Shown: positions 6,684 to 15,231 of the stretch, piece after piece | How the letters are laid out: each line of letters starts with the position of its first letter | Position numbering within the stretch: the first letter of the stretch is position 1 | Assembly: GCA_002441095.1 (NCBI GenBank) | Contig: DJVG01000051.1 | Coordinates: 57,899-84,064 of the forward strand | Direction of reading: 5' to 3' | Source: Elusimicrobia bacterium UBA6262 | GTDB taxonomy: Bacteria > CAYTYR01 > UBA6262 | Length of the DNA: 26,166 nucleotides | Position numbers and translations under genes: made by a program | Notes under the pieces: generated by a model | What the model was told of the DNA's origin: nothing | The model's database searches: none | What the model saw: the letters and a program-made list of their open reading frames with translations, nothing else

Positions 6684-8114
6684 ATGACCGAAAAAAAGAT
6701 CTGGGAAGAATTAGTAGAAGCCTTTAAGGACATTAAAAACGGCTTAAACGCAGTCTTGAAAACCGGGTTGCAAATATTAGTGGAATATATCAATTGTGAC
6801 CGGGCCGCAGTTTTTGTGCTGGATAAAAATGAGCAGGTATATCGCAGCCGCTTCATCATTGACCAGAAAGGCCTGATCGAGCTGGAGGAAAAGATATCCA
6901 GTGAGGGCAGTAACCAGGAATTAACCGAACTGGTCCTGGGTAAACGGGCGCTGGTAATAAGTGACGGAGGATTGGGTGCATATTTGCCGTTGAAGAACGA
7001 ACGCGGCGTTTTTGGCCTGGTACGGGTAGATAATGTAGTTACGCGCACTCCTTTAAGCGAGGACCAGCTGAAACATTTCCAGGAGTTTGTGGCCAGGTTT
7101 GGGATCGGCGTGGAGAGCGCCCTGCTGCAGGACCGGAACCAGAACCTGACCGATGAATTGCTGATCTTGTCCAAGATCAATAATTCAATTGTCAGGACCA
7201 TGGACCTGGGAGATGCGCTGGAAATAATCCTGAAAAGCATTGTCAAGCACTTAGGAGTGGACCGGGCCAAGCTCTTTTTGATCGAGCATGATAAAAATGT
7301 CCTGCAGGGGAAAATAGCAGTTGACAGCCAGGGGACTATCCGCTCCATTGATGAATATAAATATCCGGTGAAGCCGGGCGTAAATGAAATTGTGGATACC
7401 CTCTTCTCCAAGCAAGTCGATGATATCCGGCAGAAACCGATCATCAACCTGCCGATTAAAACCAAAGACGAATATCTCGGCGTTTTAACCATAGATAATG
7501 TTTTTTCCAAACAGCTGCTCTCAGCCGAGGATGAAAAATATCTTCTCTTATTTGCCAATCAACTGGCTACCGCTATTCATAGTATCCGCTTGTCTAAAAA
7601 AATGGAAGAAGCCACGATCATCGATAATTTGACCAGGCTTTATGTGCAAAAGTATTTTAACCAGAGACTGGGAGAAGAATTGGCCCGGGCCAGAAGGTTC
7701 AAGCAAGAATTGTCCTTACTGCTCCTGGATGTGGATCATTTCAAGGTCTACAATGATACTTATGGTCATCCAGTAGGTGACACGATCCTGCAAGAATTGG
7801 CTAAAATTGTCATGAACAATACCCGCGAGGTTGATTTTGCCGCGCGCTTTGAAGGCGATGGCGTAGCGATGATCCTGCCTAATACTCCACGGGAAGGTTC
7901 CCGGTCAGTGGCCTCCCGCATCAGGCAATTAATCGAGAATCATGGTTTTGTCGTGCCTAATGGCGTGATCAATATTACTGTAACTCTTGGCGTGGTCACC
8001 TTCCCGGGAGACAGCGACGATAAGGAAGAACTATTGAAAATGGGACAAGAGGCGCTTAATTGGGGCAAAGCGCATGGCCGCAACCAAGTAATGATTTATT
8101 CGGAAATATTTTAA
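6684..8114 (+). CDS. GAF-GAF-GGDEF protein with degenerate catalytic loop
   Basis: This is a 476-residue cytoplasmic signalling protein. It has two GAF-type sensory domains (about 15-145 and 160-300) and a C-terminal GGDEF domain (about 311-476). The GGDEF domain keeps LDVDHFKVYNDTYGH and the inhibitory-site RxxD motif (R381-D384). The signature loop reads EGDGV (390-394) instead of GGDEF, losing the first glycine and the acidic residue needed for metal and GTP chemistry. It is therefore more likely a c-di-GMP-binding or regulatory pseudo-cyclase than an active diguanylate cyclase. The start is ATG 6684, with GGGAGG 5 nt upstream; the frame is open further back to a TTG at 6648 without such a site. 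It is first in the run leading to the pilus genes. Confidence 0.88.
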   Translation: MTEKKIWEELVEAFKDIKNGLNAVLKTGLQILVEYINCDRAAVFVLDKNEQVYRSRFIIDQKGLIELEEKISSEGSNQELTELVLGKRALVISDGGLGAYLPLKNERGVFGLVRVDNVVTRTPLSEDQLKHFQEFVARFGIGVESALLQDRNQNLTDELLILSKINNSIVRTMDLGDALEIILKSIVKHLGVDRAKLFLIEHDKNVLQGKIAVDSQGTIRSIDEYKYPVKPGVNEIVDTLFSKQVDDIRQKPIINLPIKTKDEYLGVLTIDNVFSKQLLSAEDEKYLLLFANQLATAIHSIRLSKKMEEATIIDNLTRLYVQKYFNQRLGEELARARRFKQELSLLLLDVDHFKVYNDTYGHPVGDTILQELAKIVMNNTREVDFAARFEGDGVAMILPNTPREGSRSVASRIRQLIENHGFVVPNGVINITVTLGVVTFPGDSDDKEELLKMGQEALNWGKAHGRNQVMIYSEIF

Positions 8115-8145
8115 ACTAGCTTAAAAAGCAGGTACACAATAACCG

Positions 8146-10686
8146 ATGACCATTAACCACCTCTTTAATCTGTTCCTCCTGTTCTTTATCGGCATTATCA
8201 CGGTCCTGTTGGCCGGGATTTTCCTGCAAAACAGGGGCTTAAAAAAGCTGGGACAAAAAGAGGAAGAGCCGGGCTTGGGCCTTACTGCAGTGAATGAGGA
8301 AACCGGGATAGCCGGCAGCGTCCTGACTGAAGGCATAGATGCGGTAATAGCCTGTGACTTGACGGAAGCGGTCACCTTTGTTAATTATAGCGGGGAAAAA
8401 TTCCTGGAATATACCGCGGCAGAATTGCGGGGCAAGAACCTGCTGACGCTGGTTAAAGAGCAAGTCCGGGCTGAATTGAAAAAAGAAATTAATTTCCGGC
8501 AAGCCGGCGACCGGCGCCTGGTGCAGACCACCCTACTCTCTAAAAACGGCCGGTTAATTGACGTCATGGTCAAAATACTGCCGCTCTACCATGCCAGTAA
8601 ACTCGCTGGTTCTATTTATCTTTTCACTGATATTACTCTCCTGAAGCAAGCTGAGAAAGAAAACCAGCTGCAGCAAAAAGAACTGCAATCACTGACTAAG
8701 CTATGCACCATGATGAGCGCCAGCCTTGACCTCAAGGAAGTCCTTGATTTTATTGTCAAGGCGATCACTGAATTTGCCAAGGCTGATGCCTGCACATTAC
8801 GGTTGTTGAGCGAAGATGGGCAAGATCTGGTCTTAAGCGCCAGTTATGGGGTGGATGTCAGCCATCATCCGGAGAAAGTGCGCCTGGATGGCAGTATCAC
8901 CGGCAAGGCAGTACAAGAAAAAAGAGTGGTTATTATCCCTGATATCAGCCAGGAAGCTACGTACCAGTCTTCTCCTATTGTCTTTGCCGAAAAAATGGCT
9001 TCACTCTTATGTGTTCCCTTGGTAATGAAAAATACCGCCAAAGGCGCTTTTTGCCTGTATACAAAACAAACCTGCCAATTTACCCAGCACCAGATTGACC
9101 TGGTCAAAGCTTTTGGCGACCAGGCGGCTATTGCCCTGGAAAATGCCCGTCTTTATTCGCAGGAACAGCAATTAGTGGTCAAGCTCAGGGAGCTTAACCA
9201 GGCAAAAAGTGATTTTCTTTCCATGGTCTCACATGAACTGCGGTCGCCACTTACTTCCATTAAAGGCTATACCGCGCTCATGCTGGCTGGCCGGGCCGGT
9301 GAGACCAATGAAAATCAAAAACGGTTCCTGAAAATAGTCGAAGAACAAAGCGATCATTTAACCAATTTAATCACCGACCTGCTTAACTTGTCCAGGATCG
9401 AAGCCGGGCAGGTGCGCATGAACAAGTCTTCGGTCAGCCTCAAAGCTTTGACCGAAACTATAATTGAGCGGATGAGAGCTCATTTTGACCAGAAAAAAAT
9501 AACTTTGACGGCGATCATCCAGGATGACCTGCCATTTGTCTATGCGGATAAGGATAAATTGATACAGGTATTAGCTAATTTTCTTACTAATGCTTTAAAA
9601 TTCACTCCCGAGAACGGCCGCGTGATCATTGAAATATATGAAAAAGACAGAAATGTGGAAGCGCGTATCTGTGATACAGGCATCGGAATCCCGGCCGTAG
9701 AGCTGGAAAAAATATTCGAAAAATTTTACCAGGTAGATTCTTCTTCGACCAGGCAAACTGGCGGCGCTGGTTTGGGCTTGGCCATTGTTAAACGTATTAT
9801 CGAAATGCATGAAGGCAAAGTTTGGGCGGAAAGTGACGGCGTGAATAAAGGCAGCCGTTTTTGCTTCCTCCTGCCGGCCTTCCGGCCGATGGCCAGTGAG
9901 GATGATCTGATCAGGGCAGCTAGCCCTAATCGGGCCTTGCCCGGACAAAAAACCATTCTGCTTGTTGATGATGAACAGGATATCCTGAACCTGCATAAGA
10001 TCTACCTGGAAGATGAAGGTTATCATGTAATTTGGGCGTTGACGGGGCACCAGGCAATCGAGCGGGCCAGGGAAGGCCTCCCGGATTTGATCTTATTGGA
10101 TATTAAACTACCGGATATTGACGGGGTACAAGTCTTAAAAACCCTGAAAGAAGACCCGCAAACAAAAAGTATAGCCATTATGATCGTCTCTATATTACAT
10201 GACCGGGAAAATCAGACCCGCCAATTAGGAGTAAATGATTATCTGACCAAGCCGGTTGATAAAAAACAACTTTTAAGCAAAGTGAGCGAGGTCCTGGGTG
10301 TACGCGGCACCAAGAAAAGAGGCACCATCTTAATTGCCGACGATGAACCCAATGTAGTGGAATTGATCAAGATCAGCTTGCAGGAAGAAGGGTACAATAC
10401 GAAGGTCGCTGTAGATGGGGAAGAAGCCCTGGCTAAAGCCAAAGAAATAAAACCAGACTTGCTCCTGCTGGATGTAATGATGCCCAAGATCGATGGCTAT
10501 ACGGTACTGAAGACACTCAAGAGCGATCCAGACCTGTTCATCCAGAAAATACCGGTGGTGATCATCTCCGCCCGTAAAATGGAAGAAGACAAGCGCAAAG
10601 GATTGGAGTTGGGGGCGGTCAAGTATATAACTAAACCGTTTAAGGTCAAAGAATTATTGAGCGAGATAGCCAGGATTATTGGATAA
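8146..10686 (+). CDS. Hybrid sensor histidine kinase (PAS-GAF-HisKA-HATPase-REC-REC)
   Basis: This 846-residue membrane kinase has an N-terminal transmembrane segment (about 7-26), a PAS domain (about 60-170) and a GAF domain (about 195-340). A HisKA domain follows with phospho-acceptor H363 in SHELRSP. The ATPase domain has the N-box NFLTNALKFTP, DTGIGIP and GAGLGLAIVK. Two receiver domains follow (about 603-715, phospho-Asp D652; about 726-846, D776). No histidine phosphotransfer or output domain is present, so phosphate probably passes to the adjacent single receivers or elsewhere. The start ATG is followed at once by the membrane segment; a ribosome-binding site is weak. It ends 6 nt before a lone receiver gene. 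The signal and target are unknown. Confidence 0.93.
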   Translation: MTINHLFNLFLLFFIGIITVLLAGIFLQNRGLKKLGQKEEEPGLGLTAVNEETGIAGSVLTEGIDAVIACDLTEAVTFVNYSGEKFLEYTAAELRGKNLLTLVKEQVRAELKKEINFRQAGDRRLVQTTLLSKNGRLIDVMVKILPLYHASKLAGSIYLFTDITLLKQAEKENQLQQKELQSLTKLCTMMSASLDLKEVLDFIVKAITEFAKADACTLRLLSEDGQDLVLSASYGVDVSHHPEKVRLDGSITGKAVQEKRVVIIPDISQEATYQSSPIVFAEKMASLLCVPLVMKNTAKGAFCLYTKQTCQFTQHQIDLVKAFGDQAAIALENARLYSQEQQLVVKLRELNQAKSDFLSMVSHELRSPLTSIKGYTALMLAGRAGETNENQKRFLKIVEEQSDHLTNLITDLLNLSRIEAGQVRMNKSSVSLKALTETIIERMRAHFDQKKITLTAIIQDDLPFVYADKDKLIQVLANFLTNALKFTPENGRVIIEIYEKDRNVEARICDTGIGIPAVELEKIFEKFYQVDSSSTRQTGGAGLGLAIVKRIIEMHEGKVWAESDGVNKGSRFCFLLPAFRPMASEDDLIRAASPNRALPGQKTILLVDDEQDILNLHKIYLEDEGYHVIWALTGHQAIERAREGLPDLILLDIKLPDIDGVQVLKTLKEDPQTKSIAIMIVSILHDRENQTRQLGVNDYLTKPVDKKQLLSKVSEVLGVRGTKKRGTILIADDEPNVVELIKISLQEEGYNTKVAVDGEEALAKAKEIKPDLLLLDVMMPKIDGYTVLKTLKSDPDLFIQKIPVVIISARKMEEDKRKGLELGAVKYITKPFKVKELLSEIARIIG

Positions 10687-10692
10687 AAACCG

Positions 10693-11055
10693 ATGAAAAG
10701 AATTTTAATAATTGATGATGATCCGCTCATACTGGACCTGTTTGAATTTAGTTTTGATCCGGCTAAATTTGAAATTATCCGTGCCCATAATGGCCGGGAA
10801 GGCCTGGAAAAAGCTTTACATGAGAAAGTGGACCTGATCTTGCTGGATGTGATGATGCCTGACCTCAATGGTTATGAAGTCTGCCGGCAGGTCAAAAATA
10901 ACCCGGCGACCAGTGCCACCAAAGTGATCATGGTTTCAGCCAAGGTGCAAAAAGAAGAAATTGAACAGGGACTTAAAGCCGGGGCAGATGACTATATAAC
11001 AAAACCTTTTGAGCCGCTGGATTTGGCGGCAAAAATAACCAAACTTTTAGAGTAA
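10693..11055 (+). CDS. Single-domain response regulator
   Basis: This 120-residue receiver domain has no output module. The acidic pocket DDD (8-10), phospho-acceptor D52 in LLDVMMPDLNG, S82 and K104 in ITKPF are all present, so it should be phosphorylatable. It lies 6 nt after the hybrid kinase, which is its likely partner. Such stand-alone receivers act as phosphate shuttles or bind a target protein directly. The pilus ATPase gene two steps downstream hints at a pilus-related target, but this is inference. Confidence 0.93.
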   Translation: MKRILIIDDDPLILDLFEFSFDPAKFEIIRAHNGREGLEKALHEKVDLILLDVMMPDLNGYEVCRQVKNNPATSATKVIMVSAKVQKEEIEQGLKAGADDYITKPFEPLDLAAKITKLLE

Positions 11056-11058
11056 AAA

Positions 11059-11151
11059 AGTTAACAAGTTGCGGGTTACGAGTTGCGAGTTAAAGACAGA
11101 AGATTAATAATACTTGCATTTATCGAAACCCGAAACTGGAAACTCGTAACT
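11059..11151 (+). repeat. Heptamer-periodic inverted repeat (word AGTTRCG)
   Basis: The 5' arm divides into 7-mers AGTTAAC, AAGTTGC, GGGTTAC, GAGTTGC, GAGTTAA (11059-11093). The 3' arm divides into CGAAACC, CGAAACT, GGAAACT, CGTAACT (11124-11151), complements of the same kind of word. GGTTACGAGTT (11074-11084) pairs with AACTCGTAACT (11141-11151) at 10 of 11 positions, and the match continues less well inward. It fills the gap between two receiver genes and ends 22 nt before the next start, just upstream of a GAGGAGG ribosome-binding site. Confidence 0.82.
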
Positions 11152-11173
11152 GCTCTTATATGAGGAGGATAAC

Positions 11174-11569
11174 ATGCCAGGTAAAAAAATACTAGTAGTA
11201 GAAGATGACGCCTTGATCAGGGAGCTGGACCGCGTCAATCTGGAAGCAGCAGGATTTGAAGTGGCACTGGCTACCGATGGGTTTGAAGGACTGGAAATGG
11301 CCCGGACCGTAAATCCTGATTTGATCGTTTTAGACATTATGTTGCCCAAGATGGACGGTTTTAAAGTATGCCGTATCCTTAAATTTGATGATAAATTCAA
11401 GCATATTCCCATCCTGATGCTGACTGCCCGGATCCAGGAAGTGGATAAAGAAACAGGTTTTAAGACCGGGGCAGATGCCTATATGACTAAACCCTATGAA
11501 CCTGAGGAATTAATCAAAAAAATAAACCAGATATTAGCTGATAGTGAAAAGAAACCGGGGCCTAAATGA
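11174..11569 (+). CDS. Single-domain response regulator upstream of pilB
   Basis: This 131-residue receiver domain has the acidic pair at E10-D11, phospho-acceptor D54 in IVLDIMLPKMDG, T84 and K106 in MTKPY. GAGGAGG stands before the ATG. The stop overlaps the pilB start as ATGA, so the regulator and the pilus extension ATPase are translated in a coupled manner. PilG/PilH-type receivers control pilus extension and retraction in other bacteria, which makes a direct role on PilB plausible but unproven. It differs clearly from the other lone receiver at 10693, so it is not a recent copy. Confidence 0.92.
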   Translation: MPGKKILVVEDDALIRELDRVNLEAAGFEVALATDGFEGLEMARTVNPDLIVLDIMLPKMDGFKVCRILKFDDKFKHIPILMLTARIQEVDKETGFKTGADAYMTKPYEPEELIKKINQILADSEKKPGPK

Positions 11570-13266
11570 AAGGTGATAAGAAAAAATTAGGCGAAATCCT
11601 TGTTGAAGCTGGTTTGGTCAACAAGCAGCAGATAGACGAAGCTCTACGGGTCCAAAAGGAAACCGGCGAGCGCCTGGGCAAGGTATTGGTGCGCTTAAAC
11701 CTGATCAATGAAGAAGCACTGATCAGTTTTCTGGGTGAACAACTGGGTATTCCCCATGTGGATTTGAAAGACTATCTCGTGGATCCCGACACGATCAACC
11801 TGGTACCGGAATTCGTAGCCAGGAAACACCAATTAGTACCTTTATTCAAGATCGGTGATACTTTAACCGTAGCGATGGTAGATCCGCTGAATGTTTTTGC
11901 TATTGATGAAGTAAGTTTAAAAGCTGGTTGTACGGTAGAGCCAGCTTTAGCCATGGAAAGCGATATCAAGCGGGCTATTGACCAGTATTATGGTGTTACC
12001 GGCACCATGGATGAAGTGATCAAGAAGATCGAAGAGGAACAAGGCGAACTGCTGGGTTCGGGCGAGCATGATATTGAAAACAAGAAGTTGGCTGAACTGG
12101 CTGAAGAAGCTCCCGTTATCAAGCTGGTAAACATACTTATTTTGAATGCTATTCGTGACGGGGCCAGTGATATCCATGTCGAGCCGGAAGAAAATATGCT
12201 GCGCATACGGTACCGTATCGATGGGGTGATGCAAGAAGTGCCGGCTCCGCCTAAAAATTTGCAGGCAGCTGTTATTTCCCGCTTGAAGATCATGAGCGAA
12301 ATGGATATTGCGGAGAAGCGGGTCCCGCAGGATGGCCGGTTCAGGATTAAAGTAGAAAACCGCCAGGTAGATATGCGTGTCTCTACCTTACCCACTATCC
12401 ACGGTGAAAACGTGGTGATGAGAATACTGGATGTTTCTAAAGCTTTGTTAGGCTTGGAACAGCTGGGTTTTGCTCCTGATATACTAGAGGAATACACTAA
12501 TACTATTCATAAATCGTATGGGATAGTCCTGGTAACCGGCCCGACCGGCAGCGGCAAAACCACTACCCTTTATAGTTCTTTAAATGTGATCAATACTGTT
12601 GATAAAAATATTATTACCGTTGAAGATCCGGTAGAATACCGGCTAAAACTGATCCGCCAGGCCCAGGTTAATATCAAAGCTGGCCTTACTTTTGCTTCTG
12701 GCCTGCGGGCGATTTTGCGGCAAGATCCGGATATCGTGATGGTAGGTGAAATAAGAGACGTGGAAACAGCGGAAATCGCTATCCAGGCAGCACTGACCGG
12801 CCATTTAGTGTTTAGTACCCTGCATACAAATAATGCGCCTGGCGCTGCGACCAGGTTAGTGGATATGGGCGTAGAGCCATTTCTTGTTTCATCTTCGATA
12901 TTAGCGATCATTGGCCAGCGCCTGGTACGTAAAATTTGTCCGAATTGTAAAGAAGAATATCAACCGCCGGAAGCTTTATTAATACAAGCTGGCTTGGATC
13001 CCAAGCAAAAAGACCTCAAAGTCTATCATGGTAAAGGCTGTAAAACATGTTTAAATACGGGGTATAAAGGACGTATTTGTATCTTTGAGCTGCTGTTGCC
13101 GAACGATAAGATCAGGAGCTTGATCGTGCAAAAAACTTCCATGGATGTGATCAGGAAAGAAGCAGTGAACGCAGGTATGAAAACAATGCGTGATGACGGC
13201 CTGCTCAAAGTTAAGCAAGGGATCACCACGGTGGAAGAAGTGATCCGGGCCACGCAAGAAGACTAA
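11566..13266 (+). CDS. pilB: Type IV pilus extension ATPase PilB
   Basis: This is the hexameric cytoplasmic ATPase that drives pilus assembly. The 566-residue protein has an N-terminal MshEN-type region (about 1-150) and a GspE/PulE catalytic domain. The Walker A motif is GPTGSGKTT (325-333), the Walker B region is DIVMVGEIRD with E395, and the His-box region STLHTN follows. A zinc-binding cysteine set (C458, C461, C492, C495) is typical of PilB/GspE and absent from PilT. The MshEN region in related proteins can bind c-di-GMP, which is notable beside a GGDEF-family gene; binding here is not shown. The start overlaps the upstream receiver gene by ATGA. PilC follows after a repeat-filled gap. 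Confidence 0.96.
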   Translation: MKGDKKKLGEILVEAGLVNKQQIDEALRVQKETGERLGKVLVRLNLINEEALISFLGEQLGIPHVDLKDYLVDPDTINLVPEFVARKHQLVPLFKIGDTLTVAMVDPLNVFAIDEVSLKAGCTVEPALAMESDIKRAIDQYYGVTGTMDEVIKKIEEEQGELLGSGEHDIENKKLAELAEEAPVIKLVNILILNAIRDGASDIHVEPEENMLRIRYRIDGVMQEVPAPPKNLQAAVISRLKIMSEMDIAEKRVPQDGRFRIKVENRQVDMRVSTLPTIHGENVVMRILDVSKALLGLEQLGFAPDILEEYTNTIHKSYGIVLVTGPTGSGKTTTLYSSLNVINTVDKNIITVEDPVEYRLKLIRQAQVNIKAGLTFASGLRAILRQDPDIVMVGEIRDVETAEIAIQAALTGHLVFSTLHTNNAPGAATRLVDMGVEPFLVSSSILAIIGQRLVRKICPNCKEEYQPPEALLIQAGLDPKQKDLKVYHGKGCKTCLNTGYKGRICIFELLLPNDKIRSLIVQKTSMDVIRKEAVNAGMKTMRDDGLLKVKQGITTVEEVIRATQED

Positions 13267-13273
13267 ATATTCT

Positions 13274-13344
13274 CGGTGAACGGTATACGGTAACAAAGCC
13301 CGATAAAGGAAAAAATCGGGCATCGTAACCGCAAACGAATGACG
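13274..13344 (+). repeat. Heptamer-like inverted repeat with inner GCCCGAT hairpin
   Basis: CGGTGAA, CGGTATA, CGGTAAC (13274-13294) are three consecutive 7-mers. A perfect 7-bp hairpin follows: GCCCGAT (13298-13304), a 10-nt A-rich loop and ATCGGGC (13315-13321). The far side (13324-13344) carries related complement words with CG spaced 6, 6 and 7 nt, so the period is less clean than in the other gaps. No T-run follows the hairpin. It lies between pilB and pilC, ending 11 nt before the pilC start. Confidence 0.65.
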
Positions 13345-13355
13345 AGGTTCTTAAA

Positions 13356-14564
13356 ATGCCGGTATTTGTTTATAAAGCCAGGGATGAATTAGGCAAACAG
13401 ATCAAGGGAGTTATGGAGGCCAAAACCCGGGAGTCTCTGGCTGCCAAGTTGAGTGGTATCGGTTATTTTGTGACTGATATTGTTGAACAGAAAACAGCAT
13501 TAAAACTTAGTTTTGGCGAACGCTTTACCAAGGTCAAAACTGAAGACCTGATCTTGTTCAATGTCCAGCTGGCTAACATGATCGCTGCCGGCTTGTCATT
13601 ATTGACCAGTTTGCGTACACTGACGAAACAGGTAGAGAACCGTAAGTTCCGGGAAGTGATCCAGGATGTTTATAGGAGTATTGAGGCTGGTAGTACCTTT
13701 TCCGACGCCCTGGCCAAGCATCCGCAGGTTTTTACGCCCTTAATGATCCATATGATCCATGCTGGTGAGGTTAGCGGCACTCTGGATCAGGTATTGAACC
13801 GCCTGGCTGTCTTTGCTGAGCACCAGGCTGACCTGGAAGAAAGAATCAAAGGTGCTATGGTTTACCCGATCATCCTGGTGATCGTGGGCTTTAGTGTTAT
13901 TATGTTCTTGTCCATCTTTCTTATTCCTATGTTCGTTGATGTTTTTCTCAAAGCCGGGGTTACATTACCCCTGCCTACAAGAATAGTGTTTATTTTTAGC
14001 CAGATAGTTAAGAAATTCTGGTATATGATCATCATCGGCGGGATAGCCTCAATGGCTGGGATAAAGTACTACATTGCTACTCCTAAAGGGAAGTTACTCT
14101 TTGATAAATATCTATTAAAGCTCCCGGTAATTGGTTTGTTGGCCAGGAAACTGGCTATTGCCAGGTTTGCCCGTACCTTAGGTACATTAACAGCCAGCGG
14201 CGTACCTATCCTGGAATGTCTCGAGATAGTAGAAAAAGTAGTAGGCAATGAGATCATCTCACGGGTGATCAAGCGGGTGAGGGAAGGGGTCAGTGAAGGC
14301 AGTAAGATCGCTGAACCGCTGCGTATCAGCGAAGAGTTCCCGCCAGATACTATCCAGATGATCGCGGTAGGAGAAGAATCTGGCAGTTTAGATGCGATGT
14401 TGACGAAGATCGCTGATTTCTATGATACCAGCGTCAATTATAGCGTGAAAAAGCTGACTACTATGATCGAACCATTATTCCTGATCCTGGTTGGTTCAGC
14501 GGTGGGGTTCCTGCTGGCCAGCGTCTTCCTGCCGATGTTTGAGATGATGAAAGTGGTCAAATAA
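13356..14564 (+). CDS. pilC: Type IV pilus inner-membrane platform protein PilC
   Basis: This 402-residue polytopic protein has two GspF-type helical domains (about 67-190 and 270-392) and membrane segments near 168-190, 222-242 and 372-394. The start MPVFVYKARDELGKQIKG is the classic PilC/GspF N-terminus. The motif GEVSGTLDQVLNRLA and its second-domain counterpart GEESGSLDAMLTKIA are both present. It forms the membrane platform turned by PilB during pilin insertion. It is separated from pilB by about 90 nt holding a hairpin repeat and is followed by the promoter of the major pilin. Family assignment is certain. Confidence 0.96.
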   Translation: MPVFVYKARDELGKQIKGVMEAKTRESLAAKLSGIGYFVTDIVEQKTALKLSFGERFTKVKTEDLILFNVQLANMIAAGLSLLTSLRTLTKQVENRKFREVIQDVYRSIEAGSTFSDALAKHPQVFTPLMIHMIHAGEVSGTLDQVLNRLAVFAEHQADLEERIKGAMVYPIILVIVGFSVIMFLSIFLIPMFVDVFLKAGVTLPLPTRIVFIFSQIVKKFWYMIIIGGIASMAGIKYYIATPKGKLLFDKYLLKLPVIGLLARKLAIARFARTLGTLTASGVPILECLEIVEKVVGNEIISRVIKRVREGVSEGSKIAEPLRISEEFPPDTIQMIAVGEESGSLDAMLTKIADFYDTSVNYSVKKLTTMIEPLFLILVGSAVGFLLASVFLPMFEMMKVVK

Positions 14565-14568
14565 GGCC

Positions 14569-14597
14569 TTGAATTATAGACGGAAAAGTGGTATATT
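14569..14597 (+). promoter_or_regulatory. Extended -10 promoter of the major pilin
   Basis: TTGAAT (14569-14574), a 17-nt spacer and TATATT (14592-14597), preceded by TGG to give an extended -10 (TGnTATATT). Transcription would begin near 14604, just ahead of GGGAGGTGA (14608-14616) and the ATG at 14622. This gives the pilin a short leader. No sigma54 GG/GC element is seen. Confidence 0.72.
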
Positions 14598-14621
14598 TTA
14601 TAGGGAAGGGAGGTGAAATAA

Positions 14622-15203
14622 ATGATGAGATTGTTAAAAAGTAAAAAAGGTTTTACCCTGATCGAACTCCTGATCGTGATGGCTATTATAGCCATTCTTA
14701 TTGGTATTAGTCTGCCGCGGTTCAGAGGCATGCAGGATGAGGGTCAGAAAGCCAAAGTAAGAGGAAACCTGGCTACTTTGAGAACAGCTGTAGAGGCGTA
14801 CTCAGCCGCACCGCGGCGTAATGGTGCAACTAAGTATCCAGATGCGTCAGTTCAGAATCCGCAAGCAACCTGGACAGGTAATCGTGTCGCAGGTAATGCC
14901 GCTAATTGGCAGAGGAGTCGGTTGATGGTAGCAAGTCCGGCCGCACCAGCGGCACAAACTGTTGGTACTGCTGGACCGGTAATGCTGACTACAGAATTAG
15001 TTGATCCGTTTTCCGCAACCGGTGCAATATATGGATATCATGTGAATGTAGATGCTGCTACTGGTAACGTTTGTTATGTAATTTGGTCTGATGGGACAAG
15101 AGGTGCGGTTACCGCACCAACGGTGGCTTGGGCTGCCGGTGTAGCAACAGTGACTCCAGGTACTTCGATCTTTGTATCAAACGGTAATCCGCAGAGTAAC
15201 TAG
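14622..15203 (+). CDS. pilA: Type IV major pilin candidate
   Basis: This is a 193-residue prepilin. The leader ends KSKKG and the mature protein starts FTLIELL, with Glu at +5, followed by the hydrophobic alpha-1 helix. The globular part contains DPFSATGAIYGYHVN and a C-terminal IFVSNG, as in GspG/PilA-like pilins of uncultured diderms. There is a single cysteine, so no disulfide loop. It is called major because it has its own extended -10 promoter, an excellent ribosome-binding site and a large 3' hairpin, unlike the minor pilins downstream. Two in-frame ATGs (14622, 14625) are possible; the first is used. A minor pilin role cannot be excluded from sequence alone. Confidence 0.9.
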   Translation: MMRLLKSKKGFTLIELLIVMAIIAILIGISLPRFRGMQDEGQKAKVRGNLATLRTAVEAYSAAPRRNGATKYPDASVQNPQATWTGNRVAGNAANWQRSRLMVASPAAPAAQTVGTAGPVMLTTELVDPFSATGAIYGYHVNVDAATGNVCYVIWSDGTRGAVTAPTVAWAAGVATVTPGTSIFVSNGNPQSN

Positions 15204-15231
15204 TTTTTAGAGGTAGTAATTATTTTAGTTG

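Noticed and set aside
13298..13321. Rho-independent terminator between pilB and pilC
   Set aside because: The 7-bp hairpin is perfect but has no T-run after it (ATCGTAACC follows).
14565..14621. Sigma54 promoter for the pilin gene
   Set aside because: No GG-N10-GC element is present; an extended -10 sigma70 promoter explains the region better.
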